A DNA stretch of 64,000 nt from Paraflavitalea sp. CAU 1676 (GCF_029223285.1 NZ_JARHUJ010000004.1:124001-188000), one strand, 5' to 3'; shown: positions 44,472-54,516, counted from the first letter of the stretch. Numbers and translations: made by a program. The notes: generated by a model not told the origin, from the letters alone.

Positions 44472-44577
44472 GCTGATTTCTATTAATGTTGTTCTGTTAT
44501 TGATAGAGCTGAATCAGGCTGTGCAATCGTTGAGGTGTGTGTTTAAACGTAGGAGCCGGCATTTAATTTTACCAGCA

Positions 44578-44979
44578 TTACATTTTGATCACGGACTTAA
44601 GGTCTACCAGCCATTCGTTGTTGACTCTTACGATGCGGATGGTGGTGGTGTCGTTCGGGTGAAATGAATTGTTGTACTTGTAGTTCGTTACCGAATCATT
44701 GACAGCCTGTATCTCGATGGGCAGAATACTGGCATCGCTGAAAGAGCGCTTGTCTTCATTGGTCATCTGCTGGTAATTGGCCTGCTGCTTCTTCAGCAGG
44801 TGCAGGTTGTCTTCATCTTTCAGCAGGTAAAATTTCGCCTTCTCGTAATTGCCGTCGAGGGAGGCTCGAATGAACTCACGTCCTGCATCCTGTGCATCTT
44901 CAGCCTTTTGATAACCACTATTGCCTCCGCAGGCAACCAAGATCAGTGCCATTGCGGCTACGCTAGCATATCTAATCAT
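44578..44979 (-). CDS. Small lipoprotein of unknown function
   Basis: 133 residues. Lipobox ILVACGG near residue 17. The mature part has a helix (GREFIRASLDGNYEKAKFYL) and a beta region ending with RIVRVNNEWLVDLKSV, similar in layout to DUF4878-type or SnoaL-like lipoproteins. It probably sits on a membrane in the periplasm. No partner is evident. Confidence 0.7.
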   Translation of the reverse strand: MIRYASVAAMALILVACGGNSGYQKAEDAQDAGREFIRASLDGNYEKAKFYLLKDEDNLHLLKKQQANYQQMTNEDKRSFSDASILPIEIQAVNDSVTNYKYNNSFHPNDTTTIRIVRVNNEWLVDLKSVIKM

Positions 44980-45370
44980 AGCGCAAAAGTAAAGGATTCG
45001 GGCTGAAAACCATCCCGCCCCCCCTTTAATGGATTATTAATCCAGCCTGACGGACTTTTTCTGCGATCAGCTGAAAAGGCGTGCAGTTTCTTGGCTATGT
45101 GACCCGGAGATGCTTGTTGTAATATATAGAGAAAAACGATAATGAGCTGGCACTAAAAAGAGACCAAAAACGGGGAAGGCCCAGGTTTGGTCCCGGTTTG
45201 GTGTGTGTCTGGTGCCTGTTCAAATAGATGGATTAGCGCTATTTTGCCAGAAAATTGGTAGTGGTGGTCTTTGTTCAGGTTCCATGTTTTCGGGCAGCTT
45301 AAACCCAGGTATCAACAAAAAGGCTGACCGCTTAGCGATCAGCCTTGACAATGTTGTATTGTTAAGTTAT
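44980..45370. other. Gene-free interval
   Basis: About 390 bp between the lipoprotein start and the PhoH-like stop. It holds the PhoH terminator at its right end. The rest shows no supported gene or repeat. Confidence 0.5.
45316..45346 (-). terminator. Terminator of the PhoH-like gene
   Basis: A 13-bp imperfect stem (45320-45332 with 45334-45346, one mismatch) followed on the minus strand by a run of T. It lies 25 bp after the gene. Confidence 0.85.
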
Positions 45371-46408
45371 TTATCCTTCCGACTGGGGCTTATCCTCGTT
45401 TCTATTGTTCCGGTTACCGCGCCAGTTGCCGGGTGTGTATTCGGGTGGTGGATTTTCCTTTTGTTCGCGGTCGTAGGCCTTGATGATGGCCTTTACCAGA
45501 CGGTGACGTACCACGTCTTCTTCATCCAATTCGATATGTGCGATGCCATCGATATTGCGGAGAATGCGCACTGCTTTCTCTAAACCACTACGCTGGTTCT
45601 TGGGCAAATCGATCTGTGTCATATCGCCGGTGATGATAGCTTTCGCATTGGCGCCAATACGCGTGAGGAACATCTTGATCTGCAGATCGGTGGCATTCTG
45701 CGCTTCATCCAGGATGATGAAGGCATTATCGAGCGTACGGCCGCGCATGTAGGCCAGCGGTGCGATCTCGATCACCCGTGTGCTCATATAATAGCCCAGC
45801 TTATCGGCGGGTATCATATCGTCGAGTGCGTCGTACAGAGGGCGCAGATAGGGATCGATCTTCTCCTTCAGGTCGCCCGGCAAAAAGCCCAGGCTTTCGC
45901 CTGCTTCTACGGCAGGGCGGGTGAGGATGATCTTCTTCACCATCTTGTTCTTCAGGGCGCGAACGGCCAGTGCCACTGCGGTGTACGTTTTACCGGTACC
46001 GGCTGGTCCGATAGCGAATACGATGTCGTTTTTCTCTGCTTCCTGTACCAGCTTTTTTTGGTTGGCAGTGCGGGCGCGCACTGTTTTTCCATTAGGACCA
46101 AAAACGAGTACATCATTGGGGTTGCGTTCGATAAAATTGTCAACGGTTTCCGCATCGTCTCCACCGAGTATCTGCTCAAAATAATTCTGGCTCATGTGCC
46201 CATTGCGTTGAAGATACTGAACGATGAGGTCGATCTTCTCTTTCGCATTGTCCACCTGTTCGGGTGCGCCGCTTAATTTGAGCTGTGTACCGCGGGAAAG
46301 AATTTTAAGAAGCGGGAATCTTTTTTTGAGGATATCTAGTTTACCGTTGTTCACACCGAAAAACTCAATAGGGTTTACGGCGTCGAGGCTGATGATTGTT
46401 TCTGTCAA
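45371..46408 (-). CDS. PhoH-like ATPase
   Basis: 345 residues from a TTG start. An in-frame stop lies just upstream, and the conserved N-terminus TETIISLDAVNPIEFFGVNN begins here. Walker A is GPAGTGKTYTAVALA near 126, and Walker B is AFIILDEAQNATDLQ near 222. A KH-like region may lie at 30-75. PhoH-like ATPases are tied to RNA metabolism and phosphate stress, but the role is not firm. Monocistronic. Confidence 0.9.
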   Translation of the reverse strand: MTETIISLDAVNPIEFFGVNNGKLDILKKRFPLLKILSRGTQLKLSGAPEQVDNAKEKIDLIVQYLQRNGHMSQNYFEQILGGDDAETVDNFIERNPNDVLVFGPNGKTVRARTANQKKLVQEAEKNDIVFAIGPAGTGKTYTAVALAVRALKNKMVKKIILTRPAVEAGESLGFLPGDLKEKIDPYLRPLYDALDDMIPADKLGYYMSTRVIEIAPLAYMRGRTLDNAFIILDEAQNATDLQIKMFLTRIGANAKAIITGDMTQIDLPKNQRSGLEKAVRILRNIDGIAHIELDEEDVVRHRLVKAIIKAYDREQKENPPPEYTPGNWRGNRNNRNEDKPQSEG

Positions 46409-46634
46409 AGCACATCAATTTAAGTTCACAAAAGTGTACCGATTCTGTGTCGATACTGCTAACCCTTCCTGCTATTCCAAATATAATTTTTCAGATAGCT
46501 ACAAAACAAAGTTACTTATTAACAAGGTGTGGAAATCGGTCGGACTCTTAAGTTTTTGTAAAACAAATTGCTTGCATACCATTGAACTTTTCCGGACGGA
46601 GTTTGTTAAGTATACTTTCGTAACCGGTTAACTA

Positions 46635-47054
46635 ATGGAAACCGGCTTTCCAAACGCTACCAATTTAATCACTGTTATGGCTTTCATTACTGATACTACT
46701 GAAAAACACAGAATTAGCAGCCCCGAATGCAAAAGCCAGATGAGGCCCGTACAGGATGCACTGGATATTTTGCATGGTAAATGGAAACTGCTGATCCTGA
46801 TGTCGCTGTCGGATGGCCCGATGCGCTTTAAGGAAATTCAACGGCAGGTGGAAGGTATTACCGCCAAAATGTTATCGAAAGAGTTGAAAGATCTTGAGAT
46901 CAATGACCTGGTGGCGCGCACTGTTTATGATACCACGCCTGTGGCCGTTGAATATGCGCAAACCCATTATGGCAAAAGCCTGAAGAAAGTAATTGATGAA
47001 TTGCATGCCTGGGGTGTGCAGCACCGGAAGCGTGTGATGCGTAAGAGCAATTAA
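46635..47054 (+). CDS. HxlR family transcriptional regulator
   Basis: 139 residues from ATG 46635; a second ATG at 46677 is equally possible. Winged helix DNA-binding domain from ALDILHGKWKLLILMSLSDG to the wing FKEIQRQVEGITAKML and DLVARTVYDTTPVAVEY. One cysteine (PECKSQM) precedes the domain, in the place used by redox-sensing HxlR proteins. No divergent target gene is obvious. Confidence 0.85.
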   Translation: METGFPNATNLITVMAFITDTTEKHRISSPECKSQMRPVQDALDILHGKWKLLILMSLSDGPMRFKEIQRQVEGITAKMLSKELKDLEINDLVARTVYDTTPVAVEYAQTHYGKSLKKVIDELHAWGVQHRKRVMRKSN

Positions 47055-47187
47055 GTTGGGTACTGGCCAGCTCGGCAAGTTTCTATAGATGCTTGGTGTT
47101 GGATTTTGGGGTTGCCCTTGCGGGAGATTTATTCCCTGGCAATCGGGTCTTTTGATCCTGTACAGTCGTAGTTGCCGTTAATTTCCC

Positions 47188-47694
47188 TTATTCTTCCTGT
47201 TTAAGACTTCGGATCAATTCTCCATAACCCATTTTATGGGATAACCCATTTACGGTTAGTGCGATCCTTTTTGTTTTGGTCGCTTCTGTCTTCGCGCTTT
47301 CAATCCATTTACTGAAATAAGCCTGGTGCGAAGGTGCCAGTGTTTTGAAGAATTCAAGCGCCCTTGGTTCGTCATCCAGGCATTCCATGAGCTCGGGTGA
47401 TATCGTTTGCGGGGCTTTGTCTTCCTGCAGCTGCACCTGCAGCATGGCGCCTTTGTGTTTACCGGTGCCCTTGCGCATGGTGGCATTGATGGGCAATATG
47501 AAACTGCCCCCGCCGTGGGGTATCAGGGCAACACCTTTGATGGCGTATTTATCCAGTTTTCCTTTTACGCGGTAACTCTTTTTCCAGCCTGGTTTCAGCT
47601 GATCGGCTATGTCGGGAGTAATGTGGATGTAGGTCCAGCCGGTTTTGTCGCCCTGCTCGGCAAACTGTAGTATAGTAGTGGTGAACTGCACCAT
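47188..47694 (-). CDS. YdeI/OmpD-associated family protein (DUF1905)
   Basis: 168 residues. A DUF1905 domain covers about 1-95 (WTYIHITPDIADQLKPG, then YRVKGKLDKYAIKGVALIP), followed by a YdeI-like region with LAPSHQAYFSKWIESAKTEA near 120-139. The family is of unknown biochemical role and has been linked to antimicrobial resistance in Bacillus. No operon partner. Confidence 0.8.
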   Translation of the reverse strand: MVQFTTTILQFAEQGDKTGWTYIHITPDIADQLKPGWKKSYRVKGKLDKYAIKGVALIPHGGGSFILPINATMRKGTGKHKGAMLQVQLQEDKAPQTISPELMECLDDEPRALEFFKTLAPSHQAYFSKWIESAKTEATKTKRIALTVNGLSHKMGYGELIRSLKQEE

Positions 47695-47830
47695 ATCGAT
47701 AGGTTGGTGCGGCCCCTGAATGCCGGTTATCGGCAGTGCCGGGCCTGCTGGTGCAATATACTGACCAAAATGGTGCGTGCAAACTCCTTTACAGGGGATA
47801 TAGTAAGGGCCGCAGGGCGGCCCGGTGAGT

Positions 47831-48100
47831 TTACAGGGACTTCAGCTCTTCTTCGATCTGATCGTGAAACTGAGCTTCGGTATCCATGATCCAGCGGGGC
47901 AGTGATTGGGGCATGATCTTCCAGTTGCCGTCTTCCTTTTGCATCCTGAACAAGATCCGGTTGCCTCGATCGTCCACCACATCAACGGTGAAAATGCCTT
48001 CATTAACTCCGCCCAGCTTCCTGAAATTAAACTCTCTCAGGCGACCTTCCACTTTCAGCAGTTTGGTGAATTGAATATTCTTTACAAATTGGATGCGCAT
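47831..48100 (-). CDS. Conserved small protein of unknown function
   Basis: 89 residues. VKNIQFTKLLKVEGRLREFN and VDVVDDRGNRILFRMQKEDG form a beta-rich domain, then an acidic helix ends it (FHDQIEEELKSL). I think it is a conserved Bacteroidota family without a known role. It has a clear coding look and a clean ATG. Confidence 0.7.
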   Translation of the reverse strand: MRIQFVKNIQFTKLLKVEGRLREFNFRKLGGVNEGIFTVDVVDDRGNRILFRMQKEDGNWKIMPQSLPRWIMDTEAQFHDQIEEELKSL

Positions 48101-48293
48101 ATGCTTCGATTAAACATTTTGAGTTATCAATTCTCATGCTACACTTTGCCAAAACCTTCTTAATAACCTGAAAAGTTTTGCACAGCAGTATTAGCCAAAG
48201 GCCTAAGGTAAATTCGAGGGGATAGTGGTTGTGTTGACGGGCACAACGAATGTGTGCCAAAGGTACGTATTAAATTCCGTTTCGGCAGGGGGC

Positions 48294-48328
48294 AAAAATA
48301 ACCCCCATCCGGTGTAGCCGAATGGGGG
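48294..48328 (-). terminator. Terminator of ahcY
   Basis: CCCCCAT (48302-48308) pairs with ATGGGGG (48322-48328) with further inner pairs. On the minus strand a T-rich tract follows. It lies about 25 bp after the stop codon. Confidence 0.88.
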
Positions 48329-48351
48329 CATATATATGCGCTGTAAAGCGA

Positions 48352-49680
48352 TTAATACCTGTAATGCTCTGGTTTGAAAGGACCTGCCTTGGGTATGCCG
48401 AGGTACTCGGATTGAGCGTCGGTGAGTTCATCGAGCTCAACACCGATCTTCTTCAGGTGCAGGCGGGCTACCTTTTCATCAAGGATCTTGGGCAACACGT
48501 ACACTTTGTTCTCGTACTTGTCGGTGTTGGTCCAAAGTTCCAGCTGAGCCAGTGTTTGGTTGGTGAAGGAGTTACTCATCACGAAGCTGGGGTGGCCTGT
48601 GGCGCAACCGAGGTTCACCAGGCGACCTTCTGCGAGGATGATGATGTCTTTTCCGTCAACATTGTAAATATCAACCTGTGGCTTGATGGTATCTTTTGTG
48701 TGGCCATAAGCCTTGTTGATCCATGCCATATCGATCTCGATATCGAAGTGACCGATGTTACAAACAATAGCCTTGTCCTTCATAGCACGGAAGTGCTTTT
48801 CAGTGATCAGGTCGCGGCAACCGGAAGCGGTTACAATGATGTCGGCTTCTTTTACAGCGTCCACCATCTTCTTCACTTCAAAACCGTCCATAGCAGCCTG
48901 GAGGGCGCAGATGGGGTCGATCTCGGTAACGATCACGCGGCAACCGGCGCCAGCCAGTGAGGCTGCAGAACCTTTACCTACGTCGCCGTAGCTACCTACT
49001 ACAGCTACTTTACCGGCGAGCATTACGTCGGTAGCGCGACGGATGGCATCTACCAGCGATTCTTTACAACCATACTTGTTGTCGAACTTGCTCTTGGTAA
49101 CGGAGTCGTTTACGTTGAAGGCGGGGATAGGCAGGGTGCCTTTCGCCATTCTTTCGTACAGGCGGTGAACACCGGTAGTGGTTTCTTCACTGAGGCCTTT
49201 GATATGCTGTACCAGCTCGGGGTATTTGTCGAATACGATGTTGGTAAGGTCGCCACCGTCGTCGAGGATCATGTTGAGGGGACGCTCGGAGCTACCGAAA
49301 AACAAGGTTTGCTCGATACACCAATCAGCCTCTTCGAGCGATTGTCCTTTCCAGGCATAAACACCGATACCGGCAGCAGCGATGGCAGCAGCGGCATGGT
49401 CTTGCGTAGAGAAGATGTTGCAGGAGCTCCATTTTACCTCAGCACCGAGGGCCACGAGGGTCTCGATCAGTACGGCAGTCTGGATGGTCATATGTAAGCA
49501 ACCGGCAATCCGGGCACCTTTCAGGGGTTGGGTGGGACCATATTCCGCACGCAGGGACATAAGACCCGGCATTTCTGCTTCGGCCAAACGAATTTCTTTG
49601 CGGCCCCATTCAGCCAGGCTGATATCTTTTACCTTATAGGGTAAGGTGAAATCAATGTTTTTCGATGAGATTGTTGACAT
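48352..49680 (-). CDS. ahcY: Adenosylhomocysteinase
   Basis: 442 residues, the normal size. It splits S-adenosylhomocysteine to adenosine and homocysteine, keeping methylation running. The active site region is [15 protein letters not shown] near 61, the NAD-binding loop is [13 protein letters not shown] near 227, and the C-terminus PFKPEHYRY inserts into the neighbouring subunit. A strong Bacteroidota promoter is listed upstream and a terminator downstream. Monocistronic. Confidence 0.97.
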   Translation of the reverse strand: MSTISSKNIDFTLPYKVKDISLAEWGRKEIRLAEAEMPGLMSLRAEYGPTQPLKGARIAGCLHMTIQTAVLIETLVALGAEVKWSSCNIFSTQDHAAAAIAAAGIGVYAWKGQSLEEADWCIEQTLFFGSSERPLNMILDDGGDLTNIVFDKYPELVQHIKGLSEETTTGVHRLYERMAKGTLPIPAFNVNDSVTKSKFDNKYGCKESLVDAIRRATDVMLAGKVAVVGSYGDVGKGSAASLAGAGCRVIVTEIDPICALQAAMDGFEVKKMVDAVKEADIIVTASGCRDLITEKHFRAMKDKAIVCNIGHFDIEIDMAWINKAYGHTKDTIKPQVDIYNVDGKDIIILAEGRLVNLGCATGHPSFVMSNSFTNQTLAQLELWTNTDKYENKVYVLPKILDEKVARLHLKKIGVELDELTDAQSEYLGIPKAGPFKPEHYRY

Positions 49681-49702
49681 ATAAAGTGTTTATTTCAGGC
49701 GG

Positions 49703-49734
49703 CAAAGCTACAATTATGCCCTGTAATGGCCAAA
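49703..49734 (-). promoter_or_regulatory. Promoter of ahcY
   Basis: On the minus strand TTTG (49734-49731), 20 bp, TAGCTTTG (49710-49703). This is a full match to the Bacteroidota primary promoter, 22 nt before the ahcY start. Confidence 0.85.
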
Positions 49735-49810
49735 GCACCAACGTTAAAGGAGCGGCTTCCTGTTTAAATACCGGTACATTTGTAGTGGTTGACCCATAAA
49801 ACACTCTTTT

Positions 49811-50113
49811 ATGTACACCTACGACACAGTGACCGAAGCAGTGAATAACCTGCGGCAACGGGGGTATGACATTGATTTTAACCAGGAGTATGACTGTATC
49901 GCTTGTATAGCGCCCACGCTATCGCTTCAACCCAATGAATTTGAGATCACGGAAGTGTATCGTTTCGAGGGGCCTTCCGATCCGGCCGATGAAGCGGTGG
50001 TATACGCCATCGAATCGAAGCATGGTGAGAAGGGTATCCTGGTGGATGGTTTCGGACCCAGCTCCGATACAGCCAGCGAAGCCATGGTGGAAAAGCTGGC
50101 TGTTCGGCGATAG
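49811..50113 (+). CDS. Conserved small protein of unknown function
   Basis: 100 residues. It starts YTYDTVTEAVNNLRQRGY and continues with VYRFEGPSDPADEAVVYAI. I recognise this as a conserved Bacteroidota family sometimes labelled phosphoribosylpyrophosphate synthetase, but no catalytic motif of that enzyme is present. A TACATTTG box at 49775-49782 may be its -7 element. It is convergent with the Rrf2 gene with one base between stops. Confidence 0.75.
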   Translation: MYTYDTVTEAVNNLRQRGYDIDFNQEYDCIACIAPTLSLQPNEFEITEVYRFEGPSDPADEAVVYAIESKHGEKGILVDGFGPSSDTASEAMVEKLAVRR

Positions 50114-50114
50114 G

Positions 50115-50525
50115 TTAATGCTTGGCTATATCCGCCACGGTTTTCTTTTCCAATAGTTTGAGCGTTACGTCGCGCACCTGTATCATGGTGTCGTGCAGAC
50201 CGCATTGCTTTTCATCGCAATTTTTACAACGCTCATAGAAATAAAGACTTACACAGGGTAGCATGGCAATGGGCCCGTCTATCAGGCGCATAATTTTGGC
50301 CATGGATACCTCCTTGGGCGGCACTTTGAAAAAGTAACCACCTCCTTTCCCTTTTTTACTTTCGAGAATGCCGGCTTTTTTCATTTCCAGCAGAATATTC
50401 TCCAGGAACTTTAATGGGATTTTCTTCTTTTTAGCGATCTCGGCAATGAGGACAGGCTGGTTGTCTTTTTTTTCAGCCATGTACATCAATGCTTTAAAAG
50501 CATATTGGGCTTTTTTTGAAAGCAT
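50115..50525 (-). CDS. Rrf2 family transcriptional regulator
   Basis: 136 residues. Winged helix at about 1-70 (KAQYAFKALMYMAEKKDNQP, then IPLKFLENILLEMKKAGIL). A cysteine cluster LPCVSLYFYERCKNCDEKQC at about 91-110 could ligate an iron-sulfur cluster or sense sulfur status, as in other Rrf2 proteins. Targets unknown. Convergent with the preceding small gene. Confidence 0.85.
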   Translation of the reverse strand: MLSKKAQYAFKALMYMAEKKDNQPVLIAEIAKKKKIPLKFLENILLEMKKAGILESKKGKGGGYFFKVPPKEVSMAKIMRLIDGPIAMLPCVSLYFYERCKNCDEKQCGLHDTMIQVRDVTLKLLEKKTVADIAKH

Positions 50526-50581
50526 GTGACTTATTGATTTGGCGGCGAGAAGTTAGAATAATTTTTTGAATGGCCAAGAAG

Positions 50582-50803
50582 TTACACGAGTTTATGTTCG
50601 TAGACGTACTTGATGAGCCCGATCACGTTGTTTGTCCTGGTTTTACGGAGGATGTTCTTCCGGTGGGTCTCTACGGTTCGCTCACTGATGCCCAGGTGGC
50701 CGGCGATCTGCTTATTGCTGAATTCTTTCTCGATAAGGCGTATCACTTCCAGTTCACGAAGGGTAAGGGGAGCATTCTCCTCGGTAGCTTGCAGCTTTTT
50801 CAT
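50582..50803 (-). CDS. Stand-alone LuxR-type helix-turn-helix protein
   Basis: 73 residues and nothing but the GerE/LuxR DNA-binding domain: TLRELEVIRLIEKEFSNKQI then SERTVETHRKNILRKTRTNN. There is no receiver or ligand domain. It lies 56 bp upstream of the Rrf2 gene on the same strand and may be co-transcribed. It may work like short regulators that act by dimerising on DNA. Confidence 0.75.
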   Translation of the reverse strand: MKKLQATEENAPLTLRELEVIRLIEKEFSNKQIAGHLGISERTVETHRKNILRKTRTNNVIGLIKYVYEHKLV

Positions 50804-51127
50804 ACTATCAGATTAATTTTCAGTTGACAAAGGTTAATGGTTAGCTGGCACGAATGCCAGATATCGTACAATAGAATAGATGTTGATTGTTACAACAAGG
50901 TTGCCAGACAAGGCACCCAAAAAGGAAGCAGGTTTTTGCTTTTCGGTTTCAGGACCGGTTGTTTCGCGGCGGGGACCGCCTTACAGGGGAAATAGGATCG
51001 GGTTACGGGGATGGCTTCGGCAGCCATGGGTGATAAGGTCATGCAGCACATTTTGGTTAATCCCCGAAAAATTACGTCAATTGTTCTGTAGCAGGAAAAA
51101 AAACTTGGCCAATTTGATTGTGCCAGA
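50804..51127. other. Gene-free interval
   Basis: About 320 bp. No supported gene or repeat. It must hold the promoter of the stand-alone HTH gene. A plus-strand open frame overlapping dapB is a shadow. Confidence 0.5.
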
Positions 51128-51844
51128 TCAAATTCCTAAAACGTCACTCATGCTGAAGATGCCTTTCTTACCGGTAATGAATTCGGCGGCCAGTACGGCG
51201 CCGGTCGCAAAGCCGGTTCGGTTGTGGGCTGTATGTTTGATCTCGATGTCGTCTATGGCTGAGGTATAGGAAATAATATGGGTGCCGGGGGCAGGGTCGA
51301 TACGTTCGCTGAGGATCACCAGGTCGTCCGTACGCTTACTGGATTCATTGACCCATTGTTTTTTGGCGTTATTGGTGTCGAGGATCTGTTCGGCCAGGGT
51401 AATGGCGGTGCCGCTGGGGGCATCCTTCTTCTGCGTGTGGTGTATTTCTGTAAGCGCTACATTATACTCCTTGTGGGGAGCCATCAGTTCGGCAAGCCGC
51501 TTGTTGAGGGCAAAGAAAATGTTAACACCTACGCTGAAATTGCTGGCATAGAGCAAGGCGCCTTTGTGCACCAGGCAAAAGTTCTTTGCTTCTTCATAGC
51601 GCGACAGCCAGCCGGTAGAGCCGCATACCACCGGTACGCCTGCTTCGATGCAGCGCAGTACATTTTCGTAGGCGCTTTCGGGGCCGGTAAATTCAATCGC
51701 CACATCAGCCTTGCGGATATTGTTGATGGTATTGTCTTCGAGGTTCTCGATGCCTACCTTCAGCACGATCTCATGACCACGTTGTACAGCGATTTCCTCG
51801 ATGGCCTTTCCCATTTTACCGTATCCGATGAGCGCGATTTTCAT
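51128..51844 (-). CDS. dapB: 4-hydroxy-tetrahydrodipicolinate reductase
   Basis: 238 residues, the short Bacteroidota form. NAD(P) motif LIGYGKMGKAIEEIA near 4-18. The catalytic histidine and lysine are in TEIHHTQKKDAPSGTA near 134. It reduces dihydrodipicolinate in lysine and peptidoglycan synthesis. It is the last gene of the parA-parB-DUF5683-dapB run on one strand; 17 bp separate it from the DUF5683 gene. Confidence 0.94.
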   Translation of the reverse strand: MKIALIGYGKMGKAIEEIAVQRGHEIVLKVGIENLEDNTINNIRKADVAIEFTGPESAYENVLRCIEAGVPVVCGSTGWLSRYEEAKNFCLVHKGALLYASNFSVGVNIFFALNKRLAELMAPHKEYNVALTEIHHTQKKDAPSGTAITLAEQILDTNNAKKQWVNESSKRTDDLVILSERIDPAPGTHIISYTSAIDDIEIKHTAHNRTGFATGAVLAAEFITGKKGIFSMSDVLGI

Positions 51845-51861
51845 GTTCTGTGTGCTATTTT

Positions 51862-52548
51862 TTAGCGCAGCGAAGATATCGTTTTTGAACGATTATTGTT
51901 GAGGGATAATACAAAACTTAAGCCCGGCGCATTGCCTGGCAGTATGGTTGGTTTTATGTAGAGGGAGAGATCTTCGCTGACGTCAAAGTCTTTGAGATGC
52001 GCATCAACCGTAGCATCCACAATATTGAGGCCCCAGAACAGCAGTCCGAAAAGAATGGCGTAATCGCGGTTCTTGCGGAAGTCGTTACGGTAGTTGATGA
52101 GGGCGGGTGTTTGTTTAGCTGTTACGAGGGGCAGCAATTGGGGATCTACCTTTTCAAGGTATACAGGCATATTGTTGCCGACGTCGGACACTTTTACCGC
52201 ATAGCTGGTGCGCTTGTACCATTCCTGGTTGTAATAGACCAGCCAGGCCGGTATACCTACAGCTGCCCAAACGATGGGTACTTTCCAGTATTTCTTGTTG
52301 TAGGCTTGCCCCCAGCCGGGTATGATGGCCGAGCGGATTGCCGCTTTGCGCGGGCTGTGCTTGGGTTTCACGATGGAGTCCTTCATCTTCGTCGAGTCGA
52401 TCCGGATGGGTACTTCTTCTTTTACCTTGCCGGTATTATCGCTGATGACGAGTGTTGGGCGCTTTGGAATAGTGTCTTTAGGCTGTTGGGATATAGCCAA
52501 CAGGGGCATGATGACGATGACTAAACCAACAATAAATGCTCTGATCAT
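51862..52548 (-). CDS. DUF5683 protein
   Basis: 228 residues. A signal peptide (VGLVIVIMPLLAISQ) precedes a charged linker. The domain itself starts near residue 77 with RSAIIPGWGQAYNKKYWKVP and has two membrane helices. DUF5683 genes usually sit between parB and dapB in this phylum, as here (11 bp after parB). Function unknown. Confidence 0.85.
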   Translation of the reverse strand: MIRAFIVGLVIVIMPLLAISQQPKDTIPKRPTLVISDNTGKVKEEVPIRIDSTKMKDSIVKPKHSPRKAAIRSAIIPGWGQAYNKKYWKVPIVWAAVGIPAWLVYYNQEWYKRTSYAVKVSDVGNNMPVYLEKVDPQLLPLVTAKQTPALINYRNDFRKNRDYAILFGLLFWGLNIVDATVDAHLKDFDVSEDLSLYIKPTILPGNAPGLSFVLSLNNNRSKTISSLR

Positions 52549-52559
52549 GCAAAAGATAC

Positions 52560-53483
52560 TTAGTTGGCAGTTACACCAATCGCATCCAGTATCTTGTTAA
52601 GGTCCTGGATGGAGTAATACTCAATGTTGATACTACCGTGTCCTGTTTTGTTGTGATTGAGTTTTACTTTGGTGCTGAAATGCGACGCTAAATTATCTTC
52701 AATTTTCTTGTAAGCGGGTGGGAGAGAGCTTTTTACCGTATTTTTAACAGCGGTGCCCGTTTTATAGAGTCTTCGTACAAGGTCCTCCGTTTGTCGTACA
52801 GAAAGCCCCTTCGATTTGATCTCATTAAAAATAAACAACTGCTTGTCGACAGTATCGACATTGATGATCGCGCGGGCATGGCCCATGCTGATCACACTGG
52901 TACGCACCGCTACCTGAATATCGGGTGGTAATTTAAGCAGGCGGATATAGTTGGCAACAGTACTTCTTTCTTTACCCATACGTTCGGCCACCTGCTCCTG
53001 TGTTTGACTCAACTCTTCCATCATCCGTTTGTAGCTGAGGGCAATTTCCATGGCGTTGAGATCTTCCCGTTGCAGGTTTTCGAGCAGGGCCAGTTCGAGC
53101 AATTGCTGGTCGTTGGCCTGGCGAATGTAGGCTGGCACGTCTTTAAGGCCTGCCAGTTTGGAGGCTCTCCAACGGCGTTCGCCGGAGATGAGCCGGTATT
53201 TATTATTGGGCAATGCCGATACGGTGATCGGCTGCACCAGGTCGTGCATTTTGATCGAAGCAGACAGTTCGTTCAACGCCTGCTCATCGAAATCGCGGCG
53301 TGGCTGCTTGGGGTTGGGTTCAATGTTCTCTACCGGAATACGCTGCATGGTCGTAACCTGCTCCACCACCTGGGCTTTGAGGCTACTGCCGGTTGTATTC
53401 TTGAGATCGGAATCAATACTCTGCAAAAGGGATCTGATCCCTTTTCCCAATAACTCTTTATTGTTACCCTTTTCTTTTGACAT
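52560..53483 (-). CDS. parB: Chromosome-partitioning protein ParB
   Basis: 307 residues. ParB/Spo0J nuclease-like N-domain with IEPNPKQPRRDFDEQALNEL near 54-73, LISGERRWRASKLAGL near 103-118 and NLQREDLNAMEIA near 141. A helix-turn-helix follows with EQVAERMGKERSTVANYIRL. The C-terminal dimerisation domain ends at 307. It binds parS and acts with ParA. No parS palindrome is seen in this window. Confidence 0.94.
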   Translation of the reverse strand: MSKEKGNNKELLGKGIRSLLQSIDSDLKNTTGSSLKAQVVEQVTTMQRIPVENIEPNPKQPRRDFDEQALNELSASIKMHDLVQPITVSALPNNKYRLISGERRWRASKLAGLKDVPAYIRQANDQQLLELALLENLQREDLNAMEIALSYKRMMEELSQTQEQVAERMGKERSTVANYIRLLKLPPDIQVAVRTSVISMGHARAIINVDTVDKQLFIFNEIKSKGLSVRQTEDLVRRLYKTGTAVKNTVKSSLPPAYKKIEDNLASHFSTKVKLNHNKTGHGSINIEYYSIQDLNKILDAIGVTAN

Positions 53484-53561
53484 TTGTATTTGTTTGAGCT
53501 CCGGGCTATGTACCCTGCTTTCTAAAACCTGAGATATATGTTGTACGTAACGGCGTAAAGG

Positions 53562-54362
53562 CTATTCGAGGATCCTTTCTTCCTGCTTGATCTTCGTCAT
53601 ATCATTCTTCTGCAGGATCTCTTTGGCGAGGTTGAGATAGTTCATCGCTCCCTTGCTTTGGCCATCGTACAGGATCACCGGCTTGCCTACACTGGGCGCT
53701 TCACTGATGCGGCTGTTACGGTGAATGATGGTATTGAATACCATTTCATCGAAGTGCTTGCGTACTTCATTAACCACCTGATTGCAAAGGCGCAGGCGGC
53801 CATCGTACATCGTCATCAGGATGCCCTCGATCACCAGTTCGGGATTGAGCCTGCTTTGAACGATTTTGATGGTGTTCAATAATTTTCCGAGACCTTCCAG
53901 GGCGAAGAATTCTGTTTGTACCGGCACGATCACGGAGTCGGCACCCGTAAGGGCATTGACGGTGATGAGGCCCAGCGAGGGAGAGCAGTCAATGATCACG
54001 AAATCGTAATCGTTCTTGACCGGTTCGAGAATACCCTTCAATACGCTTTCGCGGTTGGGATAATTGATCATTTCAATTTCCGCACCTACCAGGTCGATAT
54101 GGGAAGGGATTACGTCGAGGTTAGGTATTTCCGACTTCAGGATCACATCCCTTGCCTGTGTGCCGTTGACCATGCAATCGTACAGGCTTTGCTGAATGTT
54201 GTGCAGATCAAAGCCCACACCAGTGGTACTGTTGGCCTGGGGGTCGGCATCCACCAGCAGGGTCCTGAATTCGAGGACGGCCAGGCTGGCAGCTACATTG
54301 ATCGCTGAAGTGGTTTTTCCTACACCGCCTTTTTGATTGGCTACTCCAATTACTCGCGCCAT
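53562..54362 (-). CDS. parA: Chromosome-partitioning ATPase ParA
   Basis: 266 residues. Deviant Walker [18 protein letters not shown] near 8, D of [12 protein letters not shown] near 38-49 and Walker [17 protein letters not shown] near 122. It starts the par operon and lies 78 bp upstream of parB. The C-terminus is slightly longer (IKQEERILE). No other segregation genes are nearby. Confidence 0.95.
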   Translation of the reverse strand: MARVIGVANQKGGVGKTTSAINVAASLAVLEFRTLLVDADPQANSTTGVGFDLHNIQQSLYDCMVNGTQARDVILKSEIPNLDVIPSHIDLVGAEIEMINYPNRESVLKGILEPVKNDYDFVIIDCSPSLGLITVNALTGADSVIVPVQTEFFALEGLGKLLNTIKIVQSRLNPELVIEGILMTMYDGRLRLCNQVVNEVRKHFDEMVFNTIIHRNSRISEAPSVGKPVILYDGQSKGAMNYLNLAKEILQKNDMTKIKQEERILE

Positions 54363-54516
54363 TGTTTAATATAAGGTTGTTTATTTACGTCTGTCGTGAA
54401 TCGTCAACCGGTAAATGACCTGCTTTTAGACGGCCTTTTTACCAGAATTCGGGCGCCATAATACTCAATAATTGTCTAATTGTTAATTACTGATTTATTG
54501 TATGGCGTTGTAATAA

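Noticed and set aside
52560-54362. parS sites near parAB
   Set aside because: No 16-bp parS-like palindrome (TGTTTCACGTGAAACA type) was found by eye in the window.
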